64,000 nucleotides of DNA from Ditibartonella apihabitans (lineage in GTDB: Bacteria > Pseudomonadota > Alphaproteobacteria > Rhizobiales > Rhizobiaceae): positions 1,364,001 to 1,428,000 of the forward strand of contig NZ_CP015820.1 in the NCBI RefSeq assembly GCF_002007485.1, in the 5' to 3' direction. Below are positions 39,502 through 48,231 of the stretch, piece after piece. Below the pieces are notes generated by a model. That model saw only the letters and a program-made list of their open reading frames with translations, did not search any database and had not been told where the DNA came from. The translations under genes and the position numbers were made by a program. Each line of letters starts with the position of its first letter. Within the stretch, counting starts at the first letter, position 1.

Positions 39502-39680
39502 TTAATAACGTACTTGTATGAAACGTTTTTTTAAAGCCTGTTCAAAACAATGAATAAATTGCCGAACTGACTTTCGAGCCGTCAGGCTAAGAAACATTGC
39601 GTATAATATGTAACAAACACCATACTTTAACGGCAAATCGAAATTGTCATAGACAATATCTGATGGACCAGGCATGGGAG
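39502..39680 (-). pseudogene. Possible remnant of a LysR C-terminus (minus strand)
   Basis: The minus-strand frame ends with a stretch (KYGVCYILYAMFLSLTARKS, then VRQFIHCFEQAL) that resembles the last 40 residues of LysR effector domains (a strand, then SPAARxFIxxLE). No start, helix-turn-helix or ribosome site accompanies it. It abuts an oppositely oriented remnant. The similarity is by eye and modest. Confidence 0.35.
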
Positions 39681-39739
39681 ATACGGCCCCATCCAAATCC
39701 AATGCATGGTATAATAGTCATGCAATCAATGAAGTTTTC

Positions 39740-40027
39740 CACAATGAAAGACTGAGTTTTCCCACTCCTATTATTGCAACAACTTCAATGATGATTTTAG
39801 CGTCTTTCACAAAACATACGGGCATAATTGCTATTTTACCAATCAATGCCATCGAACGATATGCGGGACGAAAATTCTACCATATTTTGCCGCTCCTGAT
39901 TGGCCCCCGCCTATCTCCATTCGGCATTGTCTTTCGCAAAGATCGCCTTCGCCCCCCGTCAATAAAAACTTCTTTGGGTCAATTGAAATCAGAGGCCGAC
40001 ACACGTTTGCAACGCACTATTCGTTGA
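39740..40027 (+). pseudogene. Remnant of a LysR effector domain (plus strand)
   Basis: An open frame whose product matches only the C-terminal third of a LysR regulator: PTPIIATTSMMILASFTKHT, GIIAILPINAIE, then LLIGPRLSPFGIVFRKDRL and a terminal helix. The DNA-binding half is missing and the upstream bases carry a different remnant on the other strand. This looks like a deletion or rearrangement scar next to the active LysR and IclR genes. Confidence 0.5.
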
Positions 40028-40094
40028 TCAGACATGTCATACCTGATTGACAAATAGAAAATGCTGAGGTTAAATTCCGGTATATTGACACTAT

Positions 40095-40108
40095 TCCGAT
40101 ATTTCGGA
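40095..40108. promoter_or_regulatory. Candidate operator upstream of the IclR gene
   Basis: Inverted repeat TCCGA-TATT-TCGGA, 37 bases before the IclR start. A related half-site (TTCCGGTAT) lies about 22 bases further upstream. IclR proteins commonly autoregulate through such sites; binding is inferred only. Confidence 0.4.
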
Positions 40109-40145
40109 TTTTTTGATAAAAATCACAATCTGAAAGTAATTTATA

Positions 40146-40919
40146 ATGAGAACTGTGCCGGCACTTGATCGGGGATTGCGCATTCTGGAATTCCTGGCCA
40201 GTCAACCAAAACCTGTTCGGGTTACAAAGTTGATTGAAGAACTTGGCATTCCGCGAAGTGCTATGTACGAATTGTTGAATACATTGAGCCAACACCGCAT
40301 GGTTATTCAAAGCAACACAGGTGAGTTCTCACTCGGTCCGACTAATATGATGTTGGGTGGGGCTTATCAAAGCCGGATTGATTTTGATGTAATAGCCGGT
40401 GAAATAGCACGTAAACTTGAACAGGAAGTAGATGAAACGGTGCAAGTCGGACGCCTTGATGGACGTTTTGTCTTTTATGTTGCAAAAGCGGAATCTTCTC
40501 AACGCGTACGTCTCATTTCCTCCATCGGAGCACGTTTACCGGCTCATTGTACAGCACTCGGAAAAATTCTTCTTGCCTATCTGCCGGAAAATATTTTTGA
40601 AACTTTGTTTCGGGATATAGTTCTGGAACAACTTACCAACCGTTCGATTAACGATTTATCTATATTACGCCAACAATTGAATACGGTCCGTAACGAAGAT
40701 ATCGCTTTCGAAACAGGTGAATCAAATATTGATGTCTATTGCATGGCGACCCCGGTGCGCAATTCCGAAGGTAAAGTCATCGCAGCTATCAGTATTTCTC
40801 TTCCCCTCAGTCGAGCCGTAGAAAGTCATTTACATCAATTACAAAACGCAATCCGGAAAGCCGGTATGGAGTTCTCCTGCCGTCTAGGATGGGCCGTAGC
40901 TCGTCAGGATCACACTTAA
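40146..40919 (+). CDS. IclR-family transcriptional regulator
   Basis: Probable local regulator of the sugar-acid genes that follow it. The 257-residue product has the family winged helix (LDRGLRILEFLASQPKPVRV, then TKLIEELGIPRSAMYELLNT) and the GAF-like effector domain with RLISSIGARLPAHCTALGK, the family signature. It is followed after 15 bases by the dehydratase gene, so it is probably the first gene of a rightward operon with the unknown small gene and the aldehyde dehydrogenase. Confidence 0.9.
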   Translation: MRTVPALDRGLRILEFLASQPKPVRVTKLIEELGIPRSAMYELLNTLSQHRMVIQSNTGEFSLGPTNMMLGGAYQSRIDFDVIAGEIARKLEQEVDETVQVGRLDGRFVFYVAKAESSQRVRLISSIGARLPAHCTALGKILLAYLPENIFETLFRDIVLEQLTNRSINDLSILRQQLNTVRNEDIAFETGESNIDVYCMATPVRNSEGKVIAAISISLPLSRAVESHLHQLQNAIRKAGMEFSCRLGWAVARQDHT

Positions 40920-40934
40920 AATAAGGATTTAAGC

Positions 40935-41867
40935 ATGAAAGTACCTCGTGATAATGCACGTTATAAGGGAGTTTTCCCTGTAGTTCCGTCTATTTTTGAT
41001 AAATCCGGTAATCTCGATCTTGACGGACAACATCGATGCCTCGATTTTATGATCGATTGCGGTTGCCATGGACTTTGTATTCTAGCCAATTTTTCCGAGC
41101 AATTTCTTCTGTCCGATAATGAAAGAGAAATACTGACTAAAGATATACTTGAATATGTTGCCGGACGGGTACCGGTCATTGTTACGACCACGCATTTCAG
41201 TACAAAAATATGTGCAGAGCGCAGCCAACAGGCAGAGCAATTCGGTGCGTCGATGGTCATGATCATGCCCCCCTATCACGGGGCAACATTACGCGTTTCT
41301 GGAGAACAGATTTTCGAATTTTATAAAGCTATATCGGACGCCATATCCATTCCGATTATGATACAGGATGCGCCGATGAGCGGAACTTTCCTTTCGGTTC
41401 CGCTTCTGGTGCGAATGGCAAAAGAACTTGAAAATATATCCTATTTCAAAATCGAAACGCCACAAGCAGCCAATAAATTGCGTCAGCTAATTGCAGAAGG
41501 AGGGAAGTACATTGAAGGCCCCTTTGATGGCGAAGAAGGAATTACTCTTCTTTCCGATCTTAGAGCCGGTGCAAAGGGGGCTATGACGGGTGGCGGCTAT
41601 GTTGATGGCATAAGACAGGTATTCGATCCCTTTATGGAAGGAAATCTTGAAGAAGCAAAAAACGCTTATATGCGTTGGTTACCGCTTATAAATCTCGAGA
41701 ACCGCCAAGGAAGTTTCGCAACTGCAAAAATACTGATGAAAGAAGGTGGAATAATCCATCATGATGGATTGCGGGCACCCTTACCTCCAGTCTCTGCAGA
41801 AATTCGTTCCGAAATATTGGAAATAGCAAAACAGCTTGATGTTTTAGCACTCCGTTGGGCGCGTTAA
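40935..41867 (+). CDS. araD: L-2-keto-3-deoxyarabonate dehydratase (DapA superfamily)
   Basis: Converts 2-keto-3-deoxy-L-arabonate to 2-oxoglutarate semialdehyde, the second step of the non-phosphorylating L-arabinose route. The 310 residues follow the Azospirillum enzyme as I recall it: FPVVPSIFDKSGNLDLDGQ, MIDCGCHGLCILANFSEQF, PVIVTTTHFST, IPIMIQDAPMSGT, then YFKIETPQAANKLRQL with the Schiff-base lysine, and GAMTGGGYVDGI. The C-terminus LALRWAR also fits. The symbol is the Azospirillum usage, not the E. coli epimerase. A related alternative is 5-keto-4-deoxyglucarate dehydratase; the match in the middle of the protein favours the arabonate enzyme. Confidence 0.83.
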   Translation: MKVPRDNARYKGVFPVVPSIFDKSGNLDLDGQHRCLDFMIDCGCHGLCILANFSEQFLLSDNEREILTKDILEYVAGRVPVIVTTTHFSTKICAERSQQAEQFGASMVMIMPPYHGATLRVSGEQIFEFYKAISDAISIPIMIQDAPMSGTFLSVPLLVRMAKELENISYFKIETPQAANKLRQLIAEGGKYIEGPFDGEEGITLLSDLRAGAKGAMTGGGYVDGIRQVFDPFMEGNLEEAKNAYMRWLPLINLENRQGSFATAKILMKEGGIIHHDGLRAPLPPVSAEIRSEILEIAKQLDVLALRWAR

Positions 41868-41966
41868 TCCCATATCGTTTTCTCGCATCACATTAGTTTG
41901 TAAAAGCGAAAGGTAACTCATATATTTCGAATTTAAAATATCTATAATATATTACCGGAGGGAGAA

Positions 41967-42098
41967 GTGATTTTTGGCGACTGTGTCAATCCGGATTGCC
42001 GTTACAAAAATCCTGATGGTGAAAGGCACCATAATCCTTCAATCATTATTCCCGAGTACCTCGTTTGGCGTGGTCGGGACATGGCAAAAAACAGATAA
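41967..42098 (+). CDS. Small unknown 43-residue protein in the arabonate operon
   Basis: I do not recognise this gene. A GTG start is preceded by a strong GGAGGGAG ribosome site (41957-41964), and the stop overlaps the ribosome site of the next gene (TAAGGAG), the spacing expected in an operon. The product is soluble, with a CVNPDC pair of cysteines near the N-terminus, several His, Asn and Arg (RHHNPS) and a tail ending VWRGRDMAKNR. The paired cysteines could bind a metal. It could also be the leftover end of a longer gene; no longer frame is open upstream. Confidence 0.5.
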   Translation: MIFGDCVNPDCRYKNPDGERHHNPSIIIPEYLVWRGRDMAKNR

Positions 42099-42110
42099 GG
42101 AGTCGCCACA

Positions 42111-43634
42111 ATGAATATTACCGGTGAATTACTCATCAATGGATCGTCGCATATGGGCAAAGATGGCCATTTTCAGGCTATCGAAGCCGCAACCGGAAAA
42201 CATTTGCCCGGAACATTCGGTGGTGCAACCGTTGAAGACCTCGCACAAGCCACAGAAGCCGCATGGAAAGCATTTCCCATCTATCGCGAAACAAATCTTG
42301 AGAAACGTGCTGCTTTTTTGGAAAAAATTGCCGAGCTTATTGCAGCAACCGGCGACGAATTGATTGCGCGCACAATGGCAGAAACCGGCCTGCCAAAAGC
42401 CCGTCTCGAAGGGGAACGTATGCGTACTGTCAATCAATTGAAAATGTTCGCACGGGAAGTACGCTCAGCTCATTTTATTGACCGTCGTGATGATCCGGCG
42501 GATTTGAACCGAAAACCCCAACCAAAACCAGGTTTGATATTCCGTAATATCGGAATTGGACCGGTTGCTGTTTTTGGAGCCTCAAATTTTCCTTACGCAT
42601 TTTCTGTCGCTGGCGGCGATACTGCTGCTGCTCTAGCCGCCGGCTGTCCGGTTATTGTCAAAGCCCACCCTGCCCATCCGGGCACTTCAGAAGTTATCGG
42701 ACGTTGCGTGCAACAAGCCGTTGCGGCCTGTCATATGCCAGCAGGTACTTTTGCATTACTACAAACAACAGAACCGGAAATTGCGCAAAAACTCGTTGCA
42801 GACCCTCATATCCGTGCTGTCGGTTTCACCGGTTCACGTAAAGGCGGCCTTGTTTTTATGGATATCGCTGCAAAACGCAAACAACCAATTCCTGTTTACG
42901 CTGAAATGAGCAGCATCAATCCGGTATTGTTGTTGCCAGGAGCGCTGGAAGAACGTGGAAGCGAAATCGGTACTTCTTTTATCAATTCGCTGTGCATGGG
43001 AGCAGGCCAGTTTTGTACAAATCCTGGTTTGGTTTTGGCTATTAACGGCAAAGGATATGATGCATTTTTAAATAGCGCCAGAGAGGCTACAAAGGCAGCC
43101 GTTCCGCAAACAATGCTTACACCAAACATAGCAAAAGCTTATCGCGACGGTGTAGAACGACTGGAAAACAATGCTAAAGTAACGACAATTGCCCGCGGGA
43201 AACCGGGCAGTGAATTTGAGTGCCAAGCCGCACTTTTCGAAGTGTCTGCATCGGACTTCATCAAAGATCATCGTTTGGAAGAGGAAGTTTTCGGTTCGTC
43301 CAGTCTCATTGTCAAATGTAATGACAAACATGATCTTATTAAGGTTCTGGAAGCTCTTGAAGGTCAATTGACAATCGCCATTCATCTGACCAACTCCGAT
43401 AATGCTCTCGCCAATGAGTTGATGCCGCTGCTCGAAATTATGGCCGGACGACTTTTGATCAATGGATTTGGAACCGGTGTCGAAGTATCGCCAGCTATGG
43501 TTCATGGCGGCCCGTTCCCGTCAACTTCGGATGGAAGGACAACATCCGTCGGCACAGCCGCAATTTATCGTTTCTTGCGTCCTATTTGCTACCAGGATTT
43601 TTCCGAAAATATTCTGCCATCTCTTTTAAAGTGA
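42111..43634 (+). CDS. NADP-dependent 2-oxoglutarate semialdehyde dehydrogenase
   Basis: Oxidises 2-oxoglutarate semialdehyde to 2-oxoglutarate, delivering the sugar-acid carbon to the TCA cycle. The 507-residue aldehyde dehydrogenase belongs to the subgroup with short internal loops: cofactor-side GASNFPYAFSVAGGDTAAAL, GFTGSRKGG, the general-base region EMSSINPVLL and the catalytic cysteine in GAGQFCTNPG. A homologue in Azospirillum is the last enzyme of the L-arabinose pathway. Ribosome site AAGGAG overlaps the preceding stop. The gene ends the operon, with a strong terminator 45 bases on. Confidence 0.85.
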   Translation: MNITGELLINGSSHMGKDGHFQAIEAATGKHLPGTFGGATVEDLAQATEAAWKAFPIYRETNLEKRAAFLEKIAELIAATGDELIARTMAETGLPKARLEGERMRTVNQLKMFAREVRSAHFIDRRDDPADLNRKPQPKPGLIFRNIGIGPVAVFGASNFPYAFSVAGGDTAAALAAGCPVIVKAHPAHPGTSEVIGRCVQQAVAACHMPAGTFALLQTTEPEIAQKLVADPHIRAVGFTGSRKGGLVFMDIAAKRKQPIPVYAEMSSINPVLLLPGALEERGSEIGTSFINSLCMGAGQFCTNPGLVLAINGKGYDAFLNSAREATKAAVPQTMLTPNIAKAYRDGVERLENNAKVTTIARGKPGSEFECQAALFEVSASDFIKDHRLEEEVFGSSSLIVKCNDKHDLIKVLEALEGQLTIAIHLTNSDNALANELMPLLEIMAGRLLINGFGTGVEVSPAMVHGGPFPSTSDGRTTSVGTAAIYRFLRPICYQDFSENILPSLLK

Positions 43635-43678
43635 CGAGCATTTTTTCGAGCTGATCTTGTAATTTCGAGAAACACAAG

Positions 43679-43714
43679 AGAGCCTTTTGTAAAAATATAC
43701 AAAAGGCTCTTTTT
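43679..43714 (+). terminator. Rho-independent terminator of the arabonate operon
   Basis: A perfect 13-bp stem AGAGCCTTTTGTA / TACAAAAGGCTCT (43679-43691 with 43698-43710), 6-base loop, then TTTT. It also separates the convergent heme monooxygenase gene. Confidence 0.93.
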
Positions 43715-43737
43715 CATGCGACTTTGACAAACATATT

Positions 43738-44046
43738 TCAGATTACAGATTCAAAACCTTCAAACTTTGGCCCGTGAGCATAAAATCCGCTAGACTCGCC
43801 CGCATTTTTATGTGCATCTCTGAACTGTTCGGATTTGGTCCAACGGACAAAATCTTCTTTCGATTTCCAAACCGTATGAGATGCATATAATATAGAATCG
43901 TCAGATGTATCCGTATCACAACGTAATAATTGGAATTCCACAAACCCGGGCAACTCGGCCAACCGGGACTGACGATCTTTCCACCTTCTTCTGAAGTCTT
44001 CCTCTTTTGTCTTAAAAACGGTGAAACGATTCATCGCAATGTACAT
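43738..44046 (-). CDS. hmuQ: Heme-degrading monooxygenase of the HmuQ/IsdG type
   Basis: Probably opens the heme ring to release iron. The 102-residue ABM-fold protein starts at the ATG complementary to 44044-44046 (MYIAMNRFTVFKTKEEDFR), preceded by AAAAGGAG, rather than at an upstream in-frame codon. The stretches LPGFVEFQLLRC, LYASHTVWKSKEDFVRWTKS and FRDAHKNAG match the rhizobial and Brucella HmuQ/BhuQ proteins as I recall them; the His of the last motif would be the heme ligand. No heme-uptake genes are adjacent. A 13-bp palindrome lies upstream. Confidence 0.82.
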   Translation of the reverse strand: MYIAMNRFTVFKTKEEDFRRRWKDRQSRLAELPGFVEFQLLRCDTDTSDDSILYASHTVWKSKEDFVRWTKSEQFRDAHKNAGESSGFYAHGPKFEGFESVI

Positions 44047-44097
44047 CTTGACTGCTCCTTTTAACAAATATGCCCGCTTCTTTATTCAGCATAAAAG

Positions 44098-44110
44098 ATA
44101 TTGGCAATAT
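44098..44110. promoter_or_regulatory. Palindrome upstream of hmuQ
   Basis: ATATTG-G-CAATAT, a perfect 6-1-6 palindrome 52 bases before the hmuQ start. The position suits an operator, but it does not match the iron-regulator boxes (RirA, Irr) I know. Confidence 0.35.
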
Positions 44111-44745
44111 TCTTTACCCTTTTTATCATATTTTTAAACCCTAAAAAGCAATCAGGTCTCATATATCCTTCTATAGGTAAAATTGTCCGGAACCTCGTGA
44201 TGTAAAGCTATTGGTCTGCAAATGAATTTTTATTATTCTTGTCATCACAATAATGAAACGGAAAGAGACGTATTGAAAAAATAATCGCTGACAACCACCG
44301 GCTGATTTATCAGGTTGCCATTTTTTCCATTTACCAATTTAAAATTTTAATCGTTTTTAGATAAAATTTAATTTTATCATTTCTCATATAAAATTTTTAA
44401 TAAAATTCAGAATATTAGTCGTAACACTTCATCCAAAACTTGAACTGTTTTTTGACGATCGGTTATAGCCGGAATTTGGTTTGCAAGCTATCGAAACGAT
44501 TTTATCATAAATTCACAGCCAATATTCTATGAAGAATTTTTCTTCCCGAAATAGTAATTTTCTGCCGAATTCCGGAAAAATGTCTGGCAATTTTATACAT
44601 AGCCGAAGATCATAATGCCCGAATTTATCTAAATATGCCGCCCTGAAATCGGATATTTTTGCTAAAAATGAACGTAACAATTTCCACCGAGGGAATACAA
44701 TTATTCGCACAAAACCGGTCATAATACCGATATTTCATAGGTAAA
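44111..44745. other. Gene-free AT-rich spacer
   Basis: About 635 bases between hmuQ and tRNA-Arg. A 69-codon minus-strand frame at 44513-44722 has no ribosome site or recognisable product. Confidence 0.55.
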
Positions 44746-44822
<77 letters not shown>

Positions 44823-44849
44823 AGAAAATATCGGAGAAAACAACCAGCC

Positions 44850-45155
44850 TCAATGAGTCCAAGGAACCTGACGGTCATTCCTGAAATTATCTGAGTAAGA
44901 AACTTTTTTGCGCGTTATTGCATGTGGTTCTTCTACACGATAGGCAATGCCGTTCTTTGTAGCAAAAGCGATGGCTTCTTCCTGCGTTTCAAACGTCAAT
45001 TTGACCTGACTCTTCATATCAGCCGAAGAAGTATAGCCCATTAACGAGTCAATCATCTTGGCTTCATTCGGTTCATATTGAAGAACCCAAAAACCGGTAT
45101 TTGCCTTTCCGGATTGCATGGCTGTTTTAGCCGGGCTGAAAATTCGCGCTACCAT
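44850..45155 (-). CDS. NDUFS4-family complex I accessory subunit
   Basis: An alphaproteobacterial homologue of the mitochondrial complex I subunit NDUFS4 (ETC complex I conserved region), acting on the cytoplasmic arm of NADH dehydrogenase. The 101-residue product from the ATG complementary to 45153-45155 (MVARIFSPAKTAMQSGKA) shows the family phrases WVLQYEP, DSLMGYTSSADM and LTFETQEEAIAFA. Two tRNA genes flank it, and it is well separated from the nuo genes, as in relatives. Confidence 0.88.
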   Translation of the reverse strand: MVARIFSPAKTAMQSGKANTGFWVLQYEPNEAKMIDSLMGYTSSADMKSQVKLTFETQEEAIAFATKNGIAYRVEEPHAITRKKVSYSDNFRNDRQVPWTH

Positions 45156-45242
45156 GATTTTTTCCCTTCGGATCATGCGATCAAAGAATTTATAACCTTT
45201 TATGACTATTATGTCGCATCATCTTTTTGTCAAATCAAGCCA

Positions 45243-45319
45243 TGGTCGGAGCGATAGGATTCGAACCTACGACCCCCTGATCCCAAATCAGGTGCGCTAC
45301 CAGACTGCGCTACGCTCCG
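45243..45319 (-). tRNA. tRNA-Pro (anticodon TGG)
   Basis: A 77-nt cloverleaf on the minus strand with encoded CCA (complement of 45243-45245) and acceptor stem CGGAGCG / CGCTCCG. The anticodon loop TTTGGGA between CCTGA and TCAGG gives TGG for CCA/CCG codons. Confidence 0.96.
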
Positions 45320-45477
45320 ACGTATTATTAACGTTTAACGCACTCTCCCTAAATTTTTCTATGTGGAAGTGCAAGCGCAAATCGCATTTTTTTCGTCGTT
45401 TATGACAATATTTTTATATTCAATAACTTTTTCAAAATAATTCCATGACAGAATTGATCCCACTGAAAGGATCAATC

Positions 45478-46131
45478 ATGGCAGTGAAGCAAACTAAAGT
45501 GAGAAAGCCTCACAGGCGCGCGGCACAAAAAACCAGGTCGCCTTTTATAAGTTATCTGATTCTGGGTGGGCTCGTACTCATGGGTGGAGCCGGCTGGTAT
45601 CATACAAATTATGAAGTCGAAACAGGTGAGCACATCGAGGATCAAGCGTCGAAATCTCTTGTATCACCATCAAATCGTGTAACGCCATCCAATAAAGCTG
45701 GTACGATGGTTGCAGTCACACCCAAATCAGTCGATCCGTATCCAGTGAACGTTCCTGTTCCATCTGCTTCCCAATTGGTAAACCCGAAAACTGCCGTAGT
45801 CACGCCAAAAGAGGCAACGCCTCTGGTTCCTTATAAAGCTGATAAAAGCCTGCCTCCCAAAGCGAGATTTGCTGCCAACAACGCCGCCAATGTTATCTTT
45901 GCAACAGCTCCCACGCCTATTTTTATGAATGCTGATTCGCATTCGAAAGTGATTGCGACCGTCAAAATTGGTCAAGAAATGCGTTCTTATGATCGTCAAG
46001 GATCATGGCATCGCGTCGTTGTGCCATCAACCGACATTATCGGTTGGGCAAATGAAAAAAGCTTGAGTGCAAAAAGTCCAACAATATCAGGCTTGATTGA
46101 TAACGCTATCACAAGCTCGGTTAAACACTGA
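45478..46131 (+). CDS. Membrane-anchored protein with bacterial SH3 domain
   Basis: Probably a cell-wall-associated protein. I choose the ATG at 45478 (MAVKQTKVRKPHRRA), preceded by AAAGGATC, over one 33 bases upstream. A basic cytoplasmic tail is followed by one membrane segment (FISYLILGGLVLMGGAGWY, about residues 23-41). A Pro/Val/Thr-rich linker leads to a C-terminal SH3-like domain (about 140-205) with IFMNADSHSKVIATVKIGQ and GSWHRVVVPSTDIIGWANEK. Convergent with hda, 17 bases apart, with no terminator between them. Confidence 0.75.
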   Translation: MAVKQTKVRKPHRRAAQKTRSPFISYLILGGLVLMGGAGWYHTNYEVETGEHIEDQASKSLVSPSNRVTPSNKAGTMVAVTPKSVDPYPVNVPVPSASQLVNPKTAVVTPKEATPLVPYKADKSLPPKARFAANNAANVIFATAPTPIFMNADSHSKVIATVKIGQEMRSYDRQGSWHRVVVPSTDIIGWANEKSLSAKSPTISGLIDNAITSSVKH

Positions 46132-46148
46132 TACTGGCCTTAGAAAGA

Positions 46149-46844
46149 TCAAGACGCTTTGGATTCGCCGTTAATAATTTCAGCTACAATGGCCTTGGTA
46201 ACTTTGCTTTTTCTTTGAAGTGCCAAACGATCAATTGCCTCGATTGTTTTTCCTAAAGCGAAGAGCGATCGTTCGCAACGGCTGATCAGATAGTCTATCA
46301 CCGCCGGATCGACACTTATTTGCCGATCTGCAAAGAGTTTATACGCAACGGAATTCAATAATTGATCATCCGGCTGTTCCAAAACCGCTAACGTCACCGA
46401 CTTAAGTCTGCTTTTTAAATCCTCGAGCTTCACATCCCAACCTGACGGAACAGTATCGGCTGTTATTAACAGCGTAACGTGCTCGTCAGCCAAGCGGGTT
46501 TGCTTGACCGAATTTATAAGATGGAAAAATGCGACTTCGTCAAATGCCGCATTATTGATATCTTCTATGAGAACCGGTCTTCTGCTTCGTATTGCAGTTA
46601 TTGCTTCGTCCAACTTGCCGGCAGGAATCCGAATTCCATCAGCTATATTTAGCCATACGGTCGAAAAATGGGTTTTGCCCGAACCACCGGGGCCTACAAG
46701 CACAGCAATAGGCATTGGCCAGTCCGGCCAGTGCTCGATAAGCTCATAGGCGGCCTTGTTGCTTTCTGTTACGACAAGATCATCTTTGTAGAAATCTGTT
46801 GGATGTGAAAGTGAGAGCGGTAATTGCTCCAACCTTTTATTCAT
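46149..46844 (-). CDS. hdaA: DnaA-related regulator of replication initiation (Hda/HdaA)
   Basis: Stimulates ATP hydrolysis on DnaA after initiation, working with the sliding clamp. The 231-residue product is an AAA+ domain without the DnaA DNA-binding domain. A clamp-binding motif QLPLSL sits at residues 6-11, Walker A is GPGGSGKTH at 51-59, and a Walker B-like PVLIEDINN follows. The start overlaps the stop of the AI-2E permease gene (ATGA), so the two are co-translated. Confidence 0.9.
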   Translation of the reverse strand: MNKRLEQLPLSLSHPTDFYKDDLVVTESNKAAYELIEHWPDWPMPIAVLVGPGGSGKTHFSTVWLNIADGIRIPAGKLDEAITAIRSRRPVLIEDINNAAFDEVAFFHLINSVKQTRLADEHVTLLITADTVPSGWDVKLEDLKSRLKSVTLAVLEQPDDQLLNSVAYKLFADRQISVDPAVIDYLISRCERSLFALGKTIEAIDRLALQRKSKVTKAIVAEIINGESKAS

Positions 46845-48066
46845 TCGTGTTCTCCGACATCCCCGCTTGTTGATGACCCGCTTGGCGAATAGAGCGGGGA
46901 CTCAAGATAGGTATGAAGTGCAAACCGTACAAGAACCCCGACTGCCGCTGCTGCAGGAACTGCAATCAACATGCCGGTAAAGCCGAATAGCGAACCAAAA
47001 GCAAAAAGAGCAAACATGAGCCACACAGGATGGAGACCAACCGACTGCCCGACCAATTTTGGTTGCAAAATATACCCCTCAAGAAATTGGCCTACAAAAA
47101 ATACCCCCATAACAACGATAATCCGTTCCCAATGTTCTGGATAGAATTGAACCCACGCAACACCCACAGAAAGAACAATCCGGTCATCGAGCCCACATAG
47201 GGAATAAAGCTGATCAATCCTACAAATAAACCGATTAATAATCCGAAATTCAAACCCGAAATTGTGAGACCGGCGGCATAATAAACGCCAAGCGCAAGAC
47301 AAACAGACGTTTGACCACGAATAAACCCTGCGACAGCGCGATCCATCTCATGAAAAATTCCACGCACCGTTTCCAGATGATTACGAGGTATCCACGAATC
47401 AATCGTCGTTACCATACGTTCCCAATCAAGCAACATGTAAAAAGCAACAACCGGAGCAACAACAAAAAGGCTTACAAGATTGACAAGAGATTTTCCTGAA
47501 TCGAGGACCGAATTCAGCACAGATTTGATGAGATCGGAACTTTGGCCGAGTAATGCTTGTATATTCGACTGAATCTCGTTGGCATCACTGCCAATATAAC
47601 GCTTGATCCATTCAAAACTATGATTGGCAAAAAAAGCCTGAATACGATTTACATAAACCGGCAGCCCGTCCCTGATGAATTGTTGTAACTGTGACGTAAT
47701 AACCGGAATAAGGATTGTTAATGCGATAACAAGCACAAGCACAATAGCTATTGTTATCAGAACCGTTCCCCACATTCTTGAAATTCCGATTCTTTCAAGC
47801 ATTTCAACAATCGGGTTGAGAAAATAGGCAAGCACAATTCCTGCAACAAACGGCAAGAGAATCGAACTGAAAACAAACATGAAAATGACAAAGAAAAGAA
47901 GCGTAAGAAGCCAAAAAATAGCTTGCCTCTTAACATTCCCGCGGAAAGCAATATTAGCATAGGCCGGGATATAAACAGTCTTTTTATTCCGTTTGAATCG
48001 CAAACCTTTTTTGCCTTTTTCCACCAACGGCCCCTCGGAAGAGGTATCAAAATCTCTATCGCTCAT
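46841..48066 (-). CDS. AI-2E family transporter (PerM-like), frame interrupted at 47177-47178
   Basis: Polytopic membrane protein of the AI-2E/PerM family; the true substrate is usually unknown. The first frame (from 48066) has a charged N-terminus (KGLRFKRNKKTVYIPAYAN), paired membrane segments (FWLLTLLFFVIFMFVFSSIL, then LLPFVAGIVLAYFLNPIVEM), the long periplasmic middle and FYMLLDWERM. The second frame adds VAWVQFYPEHWERIIVVMGV and the remaining segments. One added T/A at 47177-47178 joins them through SMTGFVLSVGVAWVQF. Repaired length is about 408 residues. It lies just upstream of hda and diverges from purM. Confidence 0.86.
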
Positions 48067-48231
48067 AGACGTCCACTGAGTTTGTTGTTTTGAAAGGATA
48101 TGCAGCTTCCTATAACAACGTCAAGAAACAATCGTTTATATCTTTTTTTTAAAGCTTGATAAAACTTGCGAGCAGCCTTTGAACGTGGCATTGGTCTCAT
48201 GTGTTCATGATCATGATCGAGGATAAATCCG

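Noticed and set aside
44513-44722. A 69-codon minus-strand frame near tRNA-Arg
   Set aside because: No ribosome site, unremarkable sequence and an AT-rich context.
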